From JAMLHH01 sp037189845 (GTDB lineage Bacteria; Bacteroidota; Bacteroidia; Chitinophagales; JADIYW01): a stretch of DNA of 64,000 nt. Below, piece after piece: positions 1 to 8,570 of the stretch (positions are counted from its first letter, which is position 1; every line of letters starts with the position of its first letter). The translations under genes and the position numbers were made by a program. The DNA lies in NCBI GenBank assembly GCA_037189845.1, contig JBBCIS010000005.1, positions 1 through 64,000 on the forward strand, given 5' to 3'. The notes beneath the pieces were generated by a model. That model did not search any database, was not told the origin of the DNA, and was given only the letters and a program-made list of their open reading frames with translations.

Positions 1-1680
1 GTCTACACCCGGATGGAACCAGGTCACCGTCGCTCCCGCGGGTATATTAGATACAGTGTATGTTTGCGATGAACCACAGATAGAATTGGCTCCTGTAACC
101 TTGGTCTGCGTTTTATCATAGCACGCATCTACCCGGATATAGTAGTGTCCTTTGCTGCCATCCTGAGAAACATCAGTGATTTTGTTTTCAATCCTGATGG
201 CATAGTAGCCGACAGCTAAGTTTCTGGTAATTTTGGAGAATTTATCGGAAGAACTGTTGTCATCATGTGTTGCTATTTGTGAACCTAAAGCACCTGTGCT
301 GGCATTGACATTGTACAGCGTGATTTTTGTATCCGGTACAAACTCACCATCCACTACCAATGTTTGAATGATGAAACTCTTAGTTCCTCCGGTATTGTTT
401 TGAAAATAGACCCAGTCAATATCACCAGCATAATAACTTCCATCATTGTTAGGCAACTGATGAAAAGTATGATATTGCTGTGTATTTAGATCAATTCTGT
501 TATTTCCGTTAAAGCTTGATTCAAATGAGCTATTGTAATAACTATGGCTAAATTTATCATTATTAGCATTGTCGGCTTTCCAGTAATTGTCATTTTCAAA
601 GACATCTACATCTTGATTGGTATAGAAGTACCACTCATTGTCTTGGTTAAACGCTGGACCATGTTTTCTTGTTCCTTTGTACATGATCGCTTTTTGCATG
701 GGAGTTAGTTCTTTACGACAAAAATGTTTTTGGTTGTTATAACCCATCAAATTCCTGAGTGCATTATCTCCCGGCGCTTGTAGCCAAGGGCTTCCCCATG
801 CGTCATATTTCAGCGGAGGTATTGGCGTGGATAAGTAATCGTAATAATCACAGCCATAGTATTCATATAGATTGCCTGCGCCCAAATCAGGATCACCGTC
901 TGTATCACATAATCCATCACCCCGATATTCGCACAATGGCTTTCCTATATGAAAAAGATTAAAGCACCACAACGGAGCTTTCTGTGTACGGGACACCGGT
1001 TCCTGGTGACATTTATCGTTAATAAAGTTACTTTTGTCATGCGTATGTACCAAACCCAGACAATGTCCTACCTCATGCGCTAAAGTATTGGCATTTTCAA
1101 AATATACCCTTGGAAATACAGATCTTACTACACAAGTATATTTTTTCAGCAAAGGATCCTGCGGCTTATGAGCTATACCGGATGCCCCATCAAACTTTCT
1201 AACAAATGCAATATTCAGGATATTATCCTGATATTCATGCTTCATCACCTTATTAGCTTCTATATCACCTCCTATATCGTTTTTATCAGAATCCAATACA
1301 TTCATGATATTCCTTAAATATAAGCGGATATATAGTCCATTGTGCTGATACAGCTTATTGACATAATTCAGGTATCTCTCTATTTCGGCATCCGGAATCT
1401 TTGGATTACTTAGGTCATAGAAGTTCTTTATCACTACGGGAATCTGATACATATTAGGATTTGCGCCTCCTATTACACTCCCATCCATCCGGGCAATCGC
1501 ATCTCCGCTCCTCATGATATTTTCAATGCTGTCCAGCTCGTTCAGTAACATCTGGTTATTACCTATCCACGGTTGTGAAAAAAATGTAGCTGAATCCAAA
1601 TGTTCGGTTAGACAAGTATCAGACTGTCCATAACAAATATTGCAGATCATTAACAACAATAAAGTTTTAAATAATCTCAT
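1..1680 (-). CDS. Secreted metzincin (pappalysin-like) metalloprotease, C-terminus beyond window
   Basis: The frame is open for all 560 codons from the ATG at 1680 to the window edge, so the C-terminus is missing. A signal peptide ends near YGQ (residues 17-19). The zinc site HEVGHCLGLVHTH starts at residue 202 and matches the metzincin HExxHxxGxxH pattern. A Met-turn (NLMGY, Met about 312) lies about 110 residues later, which is typical of pappalysin-like M43 enzymes. After the catalytic domain comes a region resembling a bacterial pre-peptidase C-terminal fold, and the last visible residues (YTVSNIPAGATVTW) look like the start of a PKD/Ig-like domain. A T9SS sorting domain may follow outside the window. 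The start lies 5 bases after the stop of the lipoprotein gene at 1686-2153, so the two are probably cotranscribed. Substrate is unknown. Confidence 0.85.
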   Translation of the reverse strand, partial: MRLFKTLLLLMICNICYGQSDTCLTEHLDSATFFSQPWIGNNQMLLNELDSIENIMRSGDAIARMDGSVIGGANPNMYQIPVVIKNFYDLSNPKIPDAEIERYLNYVNKLYQHNGLYIRLYLRNIMNVLDSDKNDIGGDIEANKVMKHEYQDNILNIAFVRKFDGASGIAHKPQDPLLKKYTCVVRSVFPRVYFENANTLAHEVGHCLGLVHTHDKSNFINDKCHQEPVSRTQKAPLWCFNLFHIGKPLCEYRGDGLCDTDGDPDLGAGNLYEYYGCDYYDYLSTPIPPLKYDAWGSPWLQAPGDNALRNLMGYNNQKHFCRKELTPMQKAIMYKGTRKHGPAFNQDNEWYFYTNQDVDVFENDNYWKADNANNDKFSHSYYNSSFESSFNGNNRIDLNTQQYHTFHQLPNNDGSYYAGDIDWVYFQNNTGGTKSFIIQTLVVDGEFVPDTKITLYNVNASTGALGSQIATHDDNSSSDKFSKITRNLAVGYYAIRIENKITDVSQDGSKGHYYIRVDACYDKTQTKVTGANSICGSSQTYTVSNIPAGATVTWFHPGVD

Positions 1681-1685
1681 CGCGC

Positions 1686-2153
1686 CTATTTTATAATACT
1701 TAATTGAGCTTCTTCCCCACAGACTGCTTTTTGCTCCTGTAGTACTCCGTTTATTCTGATTTCTGCTACCGAACCATTGTATTTAAATTCTATAGTATCT
1801 ATATAATTTGGGAACTTCCCTAACGCATAAGTAAATGTGGGATTTTTCCTTTTATCGAAACTCATGCCTCCGTTTGTCATATATAAACAACTTCCAACAG
1901 GGTCATCATTCCTGAACATGCACATACCCTTTACTCCTCCCAATGAATTAGGCTTTGCATATAAACACAGTGTATCTAATCCGAAAGAAAGTAACAATGA
2001 ATCTATATGCTTATAACACTCACCTGTATTTTTATCAATAAAATTCACTCTGAATGACAGAGTACAATCTTCATAGGGCTCTCTGGTACAGGATGAAAGA
2101 TTAAATAATAGGACTGTAAGCAATAATGGGATAATTATTTTTTTAGTTCTCAT
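1686..2153 (-). CDS. Small lipoprotein, array copy 1
   Basis: A 155-residue protein with a lipobox (FNLSSC, Cys about 22), so it is probably an outer-membrane lipoprotein. The mature part is beta-rich and contains a block (DKNTGECYK) followed by IDSLL, and near the end IEFKYNGS and IRINGVLQ. It is closely similar to the 4068-4529 protein along its whole length and more distantly similar to the two lipoproteins between them. No known family is recognised. It is followed after 5 bases by the metalloprotease gene. That pairing suggests a partner or inhibitor of the protease, but this is inference only. Confidence 0.8.
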   Translation of the reverse strand: MRTKKIIIPLLLTVLLFNLSSCTREPYEDCTLSFRVNFIDKNTGECYKHIDSLLLSFGLDTLCLYAKPNSLGGVKGMCMFRNDDPVGSCLYMTNGGMSFDKRKNPTFTYALGKFPNYIDTIEFKYNGSVAEIRINGVLQEQKAVCGEEAQLSIIK

Positions 2154-2329
2154 AATTTGTTTGTTTATGTGTGAGCAATTATTGAATGGGTTTTGATTGT
2201 TTGCTGCCTCTAAGCTAACATACAGTTGTTTTACAACAAAATGATTTTAAATATTTAATTTATCATAAAATATTAATTATAAGCTGGTTAGTATTTTGTA
2301 TTAATGATATTTGGGGAGAAATATTTGTG
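2154..2329 (-). repeat. Array 5' region, copy 1
   Basis: AT-rich upstream region shared, with substitutions, by all four lipoprotein genes of the array. On the minus strand it carries the conserved core ATTTTGTTGTAAAAC, with a short inverted repeat GTTGT-AAA-ACAAC, then GCxAACAAxC near the gene. It probably contains the promoter of each copy. No perfect TAnnTTTG box is present. Confidence 0.7.
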
Positions 2330-2341
2330 GAGAATCTTTAA

Positions 2342-2386
2342 TTAAATCAAAATAGAAAGAACAATAAATGTTAAAAAACATTTCAT
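2342..2386 (-). pseudogene. Truncated secreted-protein start (signal-peptide stub)
   Basis: Directly after the 2383-2895 lipoprotein gene, with an ATGA stop/start overlap, a 14-codon frame begins MKCFLTFIVLSILI and stops. It reads as a hydrophobic signal-peptide stub. By position it matches the metalloprotease start after copy 1. It is probably a remnant, though expression as a short hydrophobic peptide cannot be excluded. Confidence 0.45.
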
Positions 2387-2895
2387 TTTTCAATAGTTTG
2401 AGTATTAAAAATTATATGATAACCGTGGATAGGTAGCAACTCCTTTTTTTCCAAAAGTGAATCGTTGTAGTATAATGAAGCTGTGTGTACATCAGAGTTG
2501 CGGTCATACTGAATCCTGAACGTATCGGTAGGCATGGATAGATCTTTGTACTGAATCGTAAAATGACAGTCCCATGAGCGACCTGATACCGCTCCCATAT
2601 AATCACAAGTTCCTACAGATTCTATTTCTAGCACATTCCCATATTCTATTGAAGAGCAACAAAAGTTTTTAAGAACGGTATCTCCATTGTTAGTATAAAT
2701 AAATTTGCTTTGTAAATCATCATCCAGGATAAATGGTTCGTTTTGAGAGATTAAATTCTCCCCGGTATTCTTGTCTTTGTACAATAGGCTTATTGACCAA
2801 AGACACTCTAATGGATCGGAAATCGTCCCTCTTTTGCAGGAGGTCATCAGTAGCATGAATATGCATACTGGCATGAATAAAATTTTCACTTTCAT
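2383..2895 (-). CDS. Small lipoprotein, array copy 2
   Basis: The ATG at 2895 was chosen over an upstream in-frame ATG at 2952. It puts the signal peptide MKVKILFMPV at the N-terminus, with a lipobox LMTSC, and the preceding sequence aligns with the sequence before the starts of the other array members. The mature part has the shared YKDKNTGEN block, three cysteines in the middle (FCCSS, TCDYM) and a C-terminal half typical of small beta-sandwich lipoproteins. It is the most diverged member. Function is unknown. Confidence 0.7.
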   Translation of the reverse strand: MKVKILFMPVCIFMLLMTSCKRGTISDPLECLWSISLLYKDKNTGENLISQNEPFILDDDLQSKFIYTNNGDTVLKNFCCSSIEYGNVLEIESVGTCDYMGAVSGRSWDCHFTIQYKDLSMPTDTFRIQYDRNSDVHTASLYYNDSLLEKKELLPIHGYHIIFNTQTIEK

Positions 2896-3067
2896 AATTT
2901 GTTGTGTTGATGTGTTAGCAATTATTGAATGGGTTTTGATTGTTTGCGTCATCTAAATTAGCATACAGACGTTTTACAACAAAATAATTTCAAATATTTA
3001 TTCAATCATAAAATATTAAATAAAAATGAGTTAGCTGTTTTATAGTAATGATATTTAGGGAGAAATA
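2896..3067 (-). repeat. Array 5' region, copy 2
   Basis: Second copy of the shared upstream block. It keeps AATAATTGCTAACACATCAAC next to the gene and ATTTTGTTGTAAAAC further up; the inverted repeat is imperfect here (ACGTC instead of ACAAC). Confidence 0.7.
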
Positions 3068-3121
3068 TCTAAATGACTACAGCTACTTTCTATACTATCT
3101 ATAAAGTTCAATAGTCATTCA

Positions 3122-3250
3122 TTATTCCGTATCACGGAAGTTTACTAATACTGACGAATCCGCATCTTCAGTGTTGCAACTTGAGTCCATTCCTTGAGCA
3201 TATAAATGCCTATGGAAAATCACTGTCAAGAAAAAAACTAAAAATCTCAT
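3122..3250 (-). pseudogene. Truncated secreted-protein start, 42 codons
   Basis: Beginning 7 bases after the stop of the 3257-3724 lipoprotein, this frame reads MRFLVFF..., has a signal-peptide-like stretch ending YAQ, then MDSSCNTED, and stops after 42 codons. The layout (MR[FL], hydrophobic run, Y[GA]Q, D.SC/DTC) matches the first residues of the metalloprotease at 1-1680. It is therefore read as the remnant of a second secreted protein of that type. Confidence 0.55.
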
Positions 3251-3256
3251 ACAATC

Positions 3257-3724
3257 TTATACCAAAATTTTCAAAGTCTTTGGTTCCTCTCCACAAGGCG
3301 CATTCTCTACTAAACTATTATTATGATAGACTTGATAATCTATGTTTCCATGCTGATACACTACCTTTATAGTATCACTTTCTGTCTCATTAAAAAGAAT
3401 AACAAAATAATATGTGCCGGTTTTATCAGAAATGAGATTACTGCTGAAACGATAGTTAAAAGTGAACTTATTAATACCAGATCTGTCTATTTTGGGCACT
3501 AGTAAATCACTTGTATCTACTGGACTAATTACCTGATACCGGATAGAATCCACTATATATTTTACGTAGGGATCTTCAAAATCATCTCCGGTCGCATCGA
3601 ATCCTTCATTTACAAAATAGGAATATATCAAAAAGTCGCTACAGGGTCGTGAAAAATCATCCACCCTTTTTTTACAGGATGTAAGCATCAATGTTACCAA
3701 TGCCAATAATAAAAGTTTTTTCAT
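3257..3724 (-). CDS. Small lipoprotein, array copy 3
   Basis: A 155-residue lipoprotein with signal peptide MKKLLLLALV and lipobox LMLTSC. The mature chain starts KKRVDDF and ends with CGEEPKTLKILV, which parallels CGEEAQLSIIK of copy 1. So it belongs to the same family although the middle is diverged. No known domain was recognised. It is followed by a truncated secreted-protein start (3122-3250). Confidence 0.75.
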   Translation of the reverse strand: MKKLLLLALVTLMLTSCKKRVDDFSRPCSDFLIYSYFVNEGFDATGDDFEDPYVKYIVDSIRYQVISPVDTSDLLVPKIDRSGINKFTFNYRFSSNLISDKTGTYYFVILFNETESDTIKVVYQHGNIDYQVYHNNSLVENAPCGEEPKTLKILV

Positions 3725-3888
3725 CGTTGTGTGTTTATGTGTTAAAAATCATGGGTTTAAGTTGTTTGCTGCCTCTAAGGCAACATACAATTGTTTTACA
3801 ACAAAATGATTTTAAATATTTAATTTATCATAAAATATTAAATACAAATTAATTAGCTGGTTTATAGTAGTGATATTTAGGGAGAAGC
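3725..3888 (-). repeat. Array 5' region, copy 3
   Basis: Third copy of the shared upstream block, most like copy 1 (both read TTTGCTGCCTCTAAG on the plus strand and TCATTTTGTTG on the minus strand). The segment nearest the gene is shorter than in the other copies. Confidence 0.7.
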
Positions 3889-3981
3889 ATTTTGGATGAT
3901 TATCGTTGTTCATCTATAGAATGCCTGAAATTTAAAACAAGCTGATTTTTATAGTAAGGTTGAATAAAAATCTAAATGCTT

Positions 3982-4062
3982 TCAGTAAGACAGACAGGTA
4001 TCTGACTGTCCATAACAAACATGACAAATCAACAACAACAATAAAGTTTTAAAGAATCTCAT
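3982..4062 (-). pseudogene. Truncated metalloprotease start, 26 codons
   Basis: Five bases after the 4068-4529 lipoprotein, a frame begins MRFFKTLLLL and continues ICHVCYGQSDTCL before stopping. It is nearly identical to the first 24 residues of the metalloprotease at 1-1680 (MRLFKTLLLL, ICNICYGQSDTCL). Some DNA similarity continues past the stop. It is a clear remnant of a duplicated copy of that gene. Confidence 0.8.
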
Positions 4063-4067
4063 CATCC

Positions 4068-4529
4068 TTATTTTATAATTTCCAATACGGCTTGCTCATT
4101 ACACATTGCCTTTTGATCCTGTAATACTCCATTTACCCTGATTTCTGCAGTAGAGCCATTATACTTAAACTCTATGGTATCTATAAAATTGGGAGCTTTC
4201 CCTATTACATAAATGATTGTAGGGTTTACTTTTTTATCAAAATCTATCCCACTATTGAACATAGAGAGGCAATTGTCTCCAACCTCATTTTCAAACAACA
4301 TATCGTTTATAGTACCTCCCAGATGCGGCTTAGAATACAGATATATCGTGTCTGTATTATAAATGGACAACAAGCTATCAATTTCTTTATAACACTCTCC
4401 TGTATTTTTATTGATAAAATCTATTCTAAAATTCACTGTACAATCTTCATAAGGTCCTTTATTACAGGATGAAAGATTAAATAATAGGACTGTAATCAAT
4501 AATGGGATAATTATTTTTTTTGTTTTCAT
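4068..4529 (-). CDS. Small lipoprotein, array copy 4
   Basis: A 153-residue lipoprotein, closest paralogue of 1686-2153. It has the same signal peptide (KKIIIPLL) and lipobox FNLSSC, and the same NKNTGECYK, IEFKYNGS and IRVNGVLQ blocks. It is followed by a stub of the same protease gene. This pair and the 1686-2153/metalloprotease pair are thus products of one duplication in which the second protease decayed. Function is unknown. Confidence 0.8.
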   Translation of the reverse strand: MKTKKIIIPLLITVLLFNLSSCNKGPYEDCTVNFRIDFINKNTGECYKEIDSLLSIYNTDTIYLYSKPHLGGTINDMLFENEVGDNCLSMFNSGIDFDKKVNPTIIYVIGKAPNFIDTIEFKYNGSTAEIRVNGVLQDQKAMCNEQAVLEIIK

Positions 4530-4700
4530 AATTTGTTGTGTTGATGTGTTAGCAATTATTGAATGGGTCTAGTTTGTTTGCAACCTCTAAACTAACATAC
4601 AGTTGTTTTACAACAAAATAATTTCAAATATTTAATTTTTTACAAAACATTAAATATAAATGAGTTAGCTGTTTTACAGTATAGATATGTGGGTAGAAGT
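4530..4700 (-). repeat. Array 5' region, copy 4
   Basis: Fourth copy of the shared upstream block with the intact inverted repeat GTTGT-AAA-ACAAC inside the minus-strand core. The rest of the gap up to the terminator at 4784 shows nothing further. Confidence 0.7.
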
Positions 4701-4783
4701 ATTCATGGAGCTCTTTAATTATCTCAGCTGTTTTTCATAGAGGCTGCCAGATTCGAAAGAGATTTATTACTTTCTACAAATAA

Positions 4784-4813
4784 AAAGAGGCTGCCTTTTC
4801 AGACAACCTCTTT
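4784..4813 (-). terminator. Rho-independent terminator of the GMC oxidoreductase gene
   Basis: A hairpin with arms AAAGAGG / CCTCTTT, extended through mismatches, is followed on the minus strand by a T-rich run. It lies 24 bases after the stop at 4837. Its sequence resembles the terminator at 59217-59240. Confidence 0.75.
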
Positions 4814-4836
4814 GCTCCAATATTTATTACCCTTAC

Positions 4837-6495
4837 TTAAAACAGGTCGTTTCTTACTATATTATCCAGACATCTTTCTGCAATAGCTGCAATCGTCAAT
4901 GACGGATTTGCAGCACAGGTAGACCCCGGAATCATAGATCCATCTACACAGTAGATATTTTTATGGCCTTTCAGCCTGCCGTAATGATCAGAAGATTCAC
5001 CTCTGACAACTCCACCCAGCGGGTGATAGGTAAAGTCTTTGGAATAGCCGTCTCTAGGGAAAATATTAGTGACCACTTTTCCACCATTCGCATCCAATAT
5101 TTTACCCATAAAATGTCTGGAAGCTTCTAAGCCTTGATCAAGACCGCTAGGATCCCAATCCAGTGATACACCTTCTGTTTTGTTATTTGGGTCCAACTTA
5201 AATTGCCCTCTGTATTCATTGACCGTCACACCTAAAACTCCCAGTGTTCCTGTTTCAAAACCAATAGGCAGTGGCGCTTGTTCAGCAAGGTACACACCAA
5301 AAGGATTGTCAGGCTGATAATAGCCGGAAACAGGAACGATACTTTGCTTCGATCCCACATTCTGACCAAAATTATTTCTCAGTGCCATGATATTTCCGTT
5401 TGTACCGACATTTTCGCCGATACGCTCAAGGTTAGGCAAGCCGTTTTCACTTTGAGATCTCAGTAAGATGCCGTTTGTTCCTACTACACCTGCGCAGACA
5501 AAAACGTATTTACTTCTGATCACGTGAGATTTTACAGCTGTACCTTTATCATTGATTTTTTCTACAAGCACTTCATATCTCCCGTCATTCAGCTCTTCAA
5601 TATGATGAACTTTGGACATGGTTTGAATTGTCAGCTTTCCGGTTCCTAAAGCAGCCGGGATGTAGTTTCTGTCAACACTGTGCTTAGCTCCGCTATTGAC
5701 TCCGTACAACAAATCTCCGTTGGTGAGATACTTTTTGGCACGACCTTCTATTTCATCCCTCATCATATCAAAATCACAGCCCGCAGGAATATAAAATTTC
5801 TCAATTCCGGCTTTTTCACAATGCTCAAATGCTACTCTGGCAAACTTATAATAATCGGAATTCAGAATATCCTCCGGAACAACTTTCACCGGAATCACTG
5901 ATCTTACTTTAGGATACCACACACTATCCATCTCTGAATAGCTGATATCCGAAAATTCATTATCCCAAAGCAAATGATTGGCTTGAGGAAGCATACAGCC
6001 GTACACTACCGAGCCTCCACCAAGGCATGTACCGCGATAGACTTTCATATTAGCGTAATCCACTCTGTCCAATACACCAAGGCCTTTTTCCCTGATGGAT
6101 AAAGAGGGACCAAAAGGAAGCACTGTTTTATTTCTCAACCAGGTAGAGCGCCCATCCGGGCTCAGCGTAGAGCAAAAAGGTTGTTGCGCATCCGTCACTT
6201 CGTAGTGCTTACCCATTTCCAGCATGATCGTCTTCAGACCGGCTTCAGTCATGCGAAGAGCAGATACAGCACCGCCAAAACCTGAACCAATAATAACTAC
6301 ATCGGTATCTTCTCCATAAATCGGAGGCTCCGGCTCTTCGGGCGTTATAGGATCTGTAGGAACAAGGGGATCCTTTTTACAGGAGGTCAGGCTAAATGCC
6401 GACATACCATACATAGCTGCAGTAGCCATGGCACTGAGGCCTAAAAATCTTCTTCTGTCGAAATCGTTTGGGGAGTTTGAAGTGCTACGTTTCAC
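4837..6495 (-). CDS. Tat-exported GMC-family FAD oxidoreductase
   Basis: A 552-residue flavoprotein of the glucose-methanol-choline/cholesterol oxidase superfamily. The N-terminus carries a twin-arginine signal (RRRFLGLSA) followed by a lipobox-like LTSC, so it is probably exported folded and possibly lipid-anchored. The FAD-binding motif VVIIGSGFGG is near residue 65. The GMC signature YRGTCLGGGS is near residue 154. The C-terminal domain holds the catalytic-type HPLGG and CAANPSLTIAA segments. The substrate, an alcohol or sterol, cannot be read from the sequence. It is monocistronic, with its own terminator at 4784-4813. Confidence 0.85.
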   Translation of the reverse strand: MKRSTSNSPNDFDRRRFLGLSAMATAAMYGMSAFSLTSCKKDPLVPTDPITPEEPEPPIYGEDTDVVIIGSGFGGAVSALRMTEAGLKTIMLEMGKHYEVTDAQQPFCSTLSPDGRSTWLRNKTVLPFGPSLSIREKGLGVLDRVDYANMKVYRGTCLGGGSVVYGCMLPQANHLLWDNEFSDISYSEMDSVWYPKVRSVIPVKVVPEDILNSDYYKFARVAFEHCEKAGIEKFYIPAGCDFDMMRDEIEGRAKKYLTNGDLLYGVNSGAKHSVDRNYIPAALGTGKLTIQTMSKVHHIEELNDGRYEVLVEKINDKGTAVKSHVIRSKYVFVCAGVVGTNGILLRSQSENGLPNLERIGENVGTNGNIMALRNNFGQNVGSKQSIVPVSGYYQPDNPFGVYLAEQAPLPIGFETGTLGVLGVTVNEYRGQFKLDPNNKTEGVSLDWDPSGLDQGLEASRHFMGKILDANGGKVVTNIFPRDGYSKDFTYHPLGGVVRGESSDHYGRLKGHKNIYCVDGSMIPGSTCAANPSLTIAAIAERCLDNIVRNDLF

Positions 6496-6595
6496 GCCAA
6501 TGTTATTTTTATATTAAGCGTGAATATAAGTCACAAAAAACAGATAAAAATCAAAAAACCATCATTTACAGCTAGTTGCATGTGATTAATTGATT

Positions 6596-7006
6596 TTAGT
6601 CAAATAAAAAGTCCAGCGAGCCAACCTCTATTGTCTTATTATAATGATGCGACTTTCCCTGCCCGTCTTTATAGGTAATTGCAACAAAATATCCCATGTT
6701 ATTCAGCTCAAAATCTTTTTGTCTGATCACACTTCTGGGCTCATAGCTGGCAATGGTCTTTTTCCAACCTTTCTCATTGTTATTCAACCAGTTAACAAAC
6801 TCAATATAATCCTCTGTTCCGGGTAAAATCTGCATTTCTGACTTCTCTCCCAACATTGTTCTGTCGTCTTTGTGAATCATTTGGATCACTAAAGGTTGCC
6901 TTTTATCTAATACTTGATTTAGATTTACTTCATAAGTACATGAAATCAACAAGCAAACTAAAAAAGGAATAACAGAGCGGTTCACTATAGTTTTAAAGAG
7001 CTGCAT
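6596..7006 (-). CDS. Small hypothetical lipoprotein
   Basis: A 136-residue protein with a signal peptide and lipobox LLISC (Cys about 23). The mature domain is about 110 residues, with one segment (FVNWLNNNEKGW) that looks amphipathic and a C-terminal FFD-like ending. No family is recognised. It is divergent from thiM, with about 130 bases of AT-rich sequence between them. Confidence 0.65.
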   Translation of the reverse strand: MQLFKTIVNRSVIPFLVCLLISCTYEVNLNQVLDKRQPLVIQMIHKDDRTMLGEKSEMQILPGTEDYIEFVNWLNNNEKGWKKTIASYEPRSVIRQKDFELNNMGYFVAITYKDGQGKSHHYNKTIEVGSLDFLFD

Positions 7007-7135
7007 TTTTTTAACTTATTTTCAATATCACAAAGGGTATGATATACAATAACAAGATAGAAATATTAGTTTTTAAAAAATTATAGCCACAATAACTAAA
7101 TACTATATTAACAATAAGGTATTAACTATTATTTT

Positions 7136-7930
7136 ATGGAAAAAATACTTTGGGACATCATAAAAAAGGTCAGGAATGATTCTCCTCTTGTTCAGAACAT
7201 CACCAATTACGTGGTCATGAACAATACTGCCAATGCGCTGCTGGCTGCCGGAGCTTCACCGATTATGTCACATGCATATGAAGAAATCTATGAAATGACC
7301 AAGCTTTGCAGCTCTCTGGTGATCAATATCGGAACGCTGGACAAAAACTGGAATGAAAGCATGCTGAATGCGGCTCAGTCTGCTAATGAGCACAAAAAGC
7401 CGTGGATACTTGATCCTGTAGGTATGGGAGTTTCTATTCTGAGAAATGAAACAGTGAGAAACCTGCTGGTGTTGCGACCTCACGTCATCAGAGGAAATGC
7501 TTCAGAAATCCTATCGCTGGCATATCATGAAATGAAAACAAAAGGTGTAGACAGCTCCGAATCTTCTGATGAAGCTATTCATGCAGCGTTTATTATCAGC
7601 AAACAGCACAAAACTACTGTCTGCATTTCCGGAGCTACGGATTATATTGTACAGGAAGACAGATTGCTGGCGTTGAGCAATGGTCATAAAATGATGAAGT
7701 ATGTGACAGGTTTAGGGTGTTCTGCGACTGCTATTATAGGAGCCTGCCTTGCAGTGGAAAAAGATCCGTTTTTAGCGGCGGCGGCAGGAGCTGCTTATCT
7801 GGCTATAGCAGGTGAGCTGGCAGAAAAATACTCTAAAGGCCCGGGCACATTGCAGGCACATCTTCTGGATGAATTGTATATAATGGATGAAGAAAAATTT
7901 TCCAACTATCTCAGATACTCCAATGTCTGA
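7136..7930 (+). CDS. thiM: Hydroxyethylthiazole kinase
   Basis: This 264-residue enzyme phosphorylates 4-methyl-5-(2-hydroxyethyl)thiazole, the thiazole salvage step of thiamine synthesis. The N-terminus has PLVQNITNYVVMNNTANALLA, typical of the ribokinase-like ThiM fold. ILDPVGMGVS and the phosphate/catalytic region VTGLGCSATA, with the family's conserved Cys, are present. Length is normal. It is first in a thiM-thiE-thiD operon; its stop overlaps the thiE start by 8 bases. No TPP riboswitch motif (CUGAGA...) is visible in the 130-base upstream region. Confidence 0.95.
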   Translation: MEKILWDIIKKVRNDSPLVQNITNYVVMNNTANALLAAGASPIMSHAYEEIYEMTKLCSSLVINIGTLDKNWNESMLNAAQSANEHKKPWILDPVGMGVSILRNETVRNLLVLRPHVIRGNASEILSLAYHEMKTKGVDSSESSDEAIHAAFIISKQHKTTVCISGATDYIVQEDRLLALSNGHKMMKYVTGLGCSATAIIGACLAVEKDPFLAAAAGAAYLAIAGELAEKYSKGPGTLQAHLLDELYIMDEEKFSNYLRYSNV

Positions 7931-8570
7931 GAAATTCCCGTATCAGCTGTACCTGGTCGTAGGTGAATCTGACTGTATTCATCACTCCATTGAAAAAACA
8001 GTAGAGCTTGCTATCAAAGGCGGTGTGGATATTGTACAGCTCAGAGAAAAAGATAAAAATTACAAGGATTTTTTAAAAACGGCTCTACGGCTGAAAGAAA
8101 TCACAGAGCGATATAAAGTTCCTTTAATCATCAATGATCACGTAAAAGTCGCGATCGATACTCCTGCAAATGGAATTCATGTCGGACAAAATGATATCGC
8201 TCCTACAGTACTGAAAAGTATTCTGAAAAAAAATCAGCTCATCGGATATTCTGTTGAAGACATCTCTCAGGTCAGCACAGCAGATGCAAAAGCTGCAGAT
8301 TATCTCGCCGCAAGCCCGATTTTCAGCACGCCTACCAAATCCGACACCAATACGCCATGGCAACCGGAAGGTTTAAAAATTTTACGCAGTAAAACATCTC
8401 AGCCTATTGTAGCCATTGGCGGAATTCATCATAAAAACATAAAAATCATTCTGGAAGCCGGAGCGGATTGTATTGCTGTGGTTTCGGCAATTTCCAAAGC
8501 TGAAAACCCTCAAAAAGCTGCTGAAATTCTGAAAGAGCAAATCATTCAACATGCAGGAAGTAAAATATAG
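7923..8570 (+). CDS. thiE: Thiamine-phosphate synthase
   Basis: Joins HMP-pyrophosphate and thiazole phosphate to give thiamine phosphate. Visible TIM-barrel motifs are VQLREKD, IINDHVKVA, GIHVGQND, ASPIFSTPTKSDT and VAIGGI, in the right order. The ATG at 7923 was chosen over an in-frame ATG at 7887, because the conserved protein begins FPYQLYLVVGE soon after and the overlap with thiM is then only 8 bases, which suits translational coupling. About 215 residues, the normal length. Its stop overlaps thiD by 20 bases. Confidence 0.94.
   Translation: MSEKFPYQLYLVVGESDCIHHSIEKTVELAIKGGVDIVQLREKDKNYKDFLKTALRLKEITERYKVPLIINDHVKVAIDTPANGIHVGQNDIAPTVLKSILKKNQLIGYSVEDISQVSTADAKAADYLAASPIFSTPTKSDTNTPWQPEGLKILRSKTSQPIVAIGGIHHKNIKIILEAGADCIAVVSAISKAENPQKAAEILKEQIIQHAGSKI

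Noticed and set aside
759..962. Plus-strand frame of 67 codons inside the metalloprotease
   Set aside because: It lies antisense to a well-supported coding frame with zinc motif and Met-turn; composition is typical of a shadow.
7020..7135. TPP riboswitch before thiM
   Set aside because: No CUGAGA or other core element of the TPP aptamer is visible on the plus strand.
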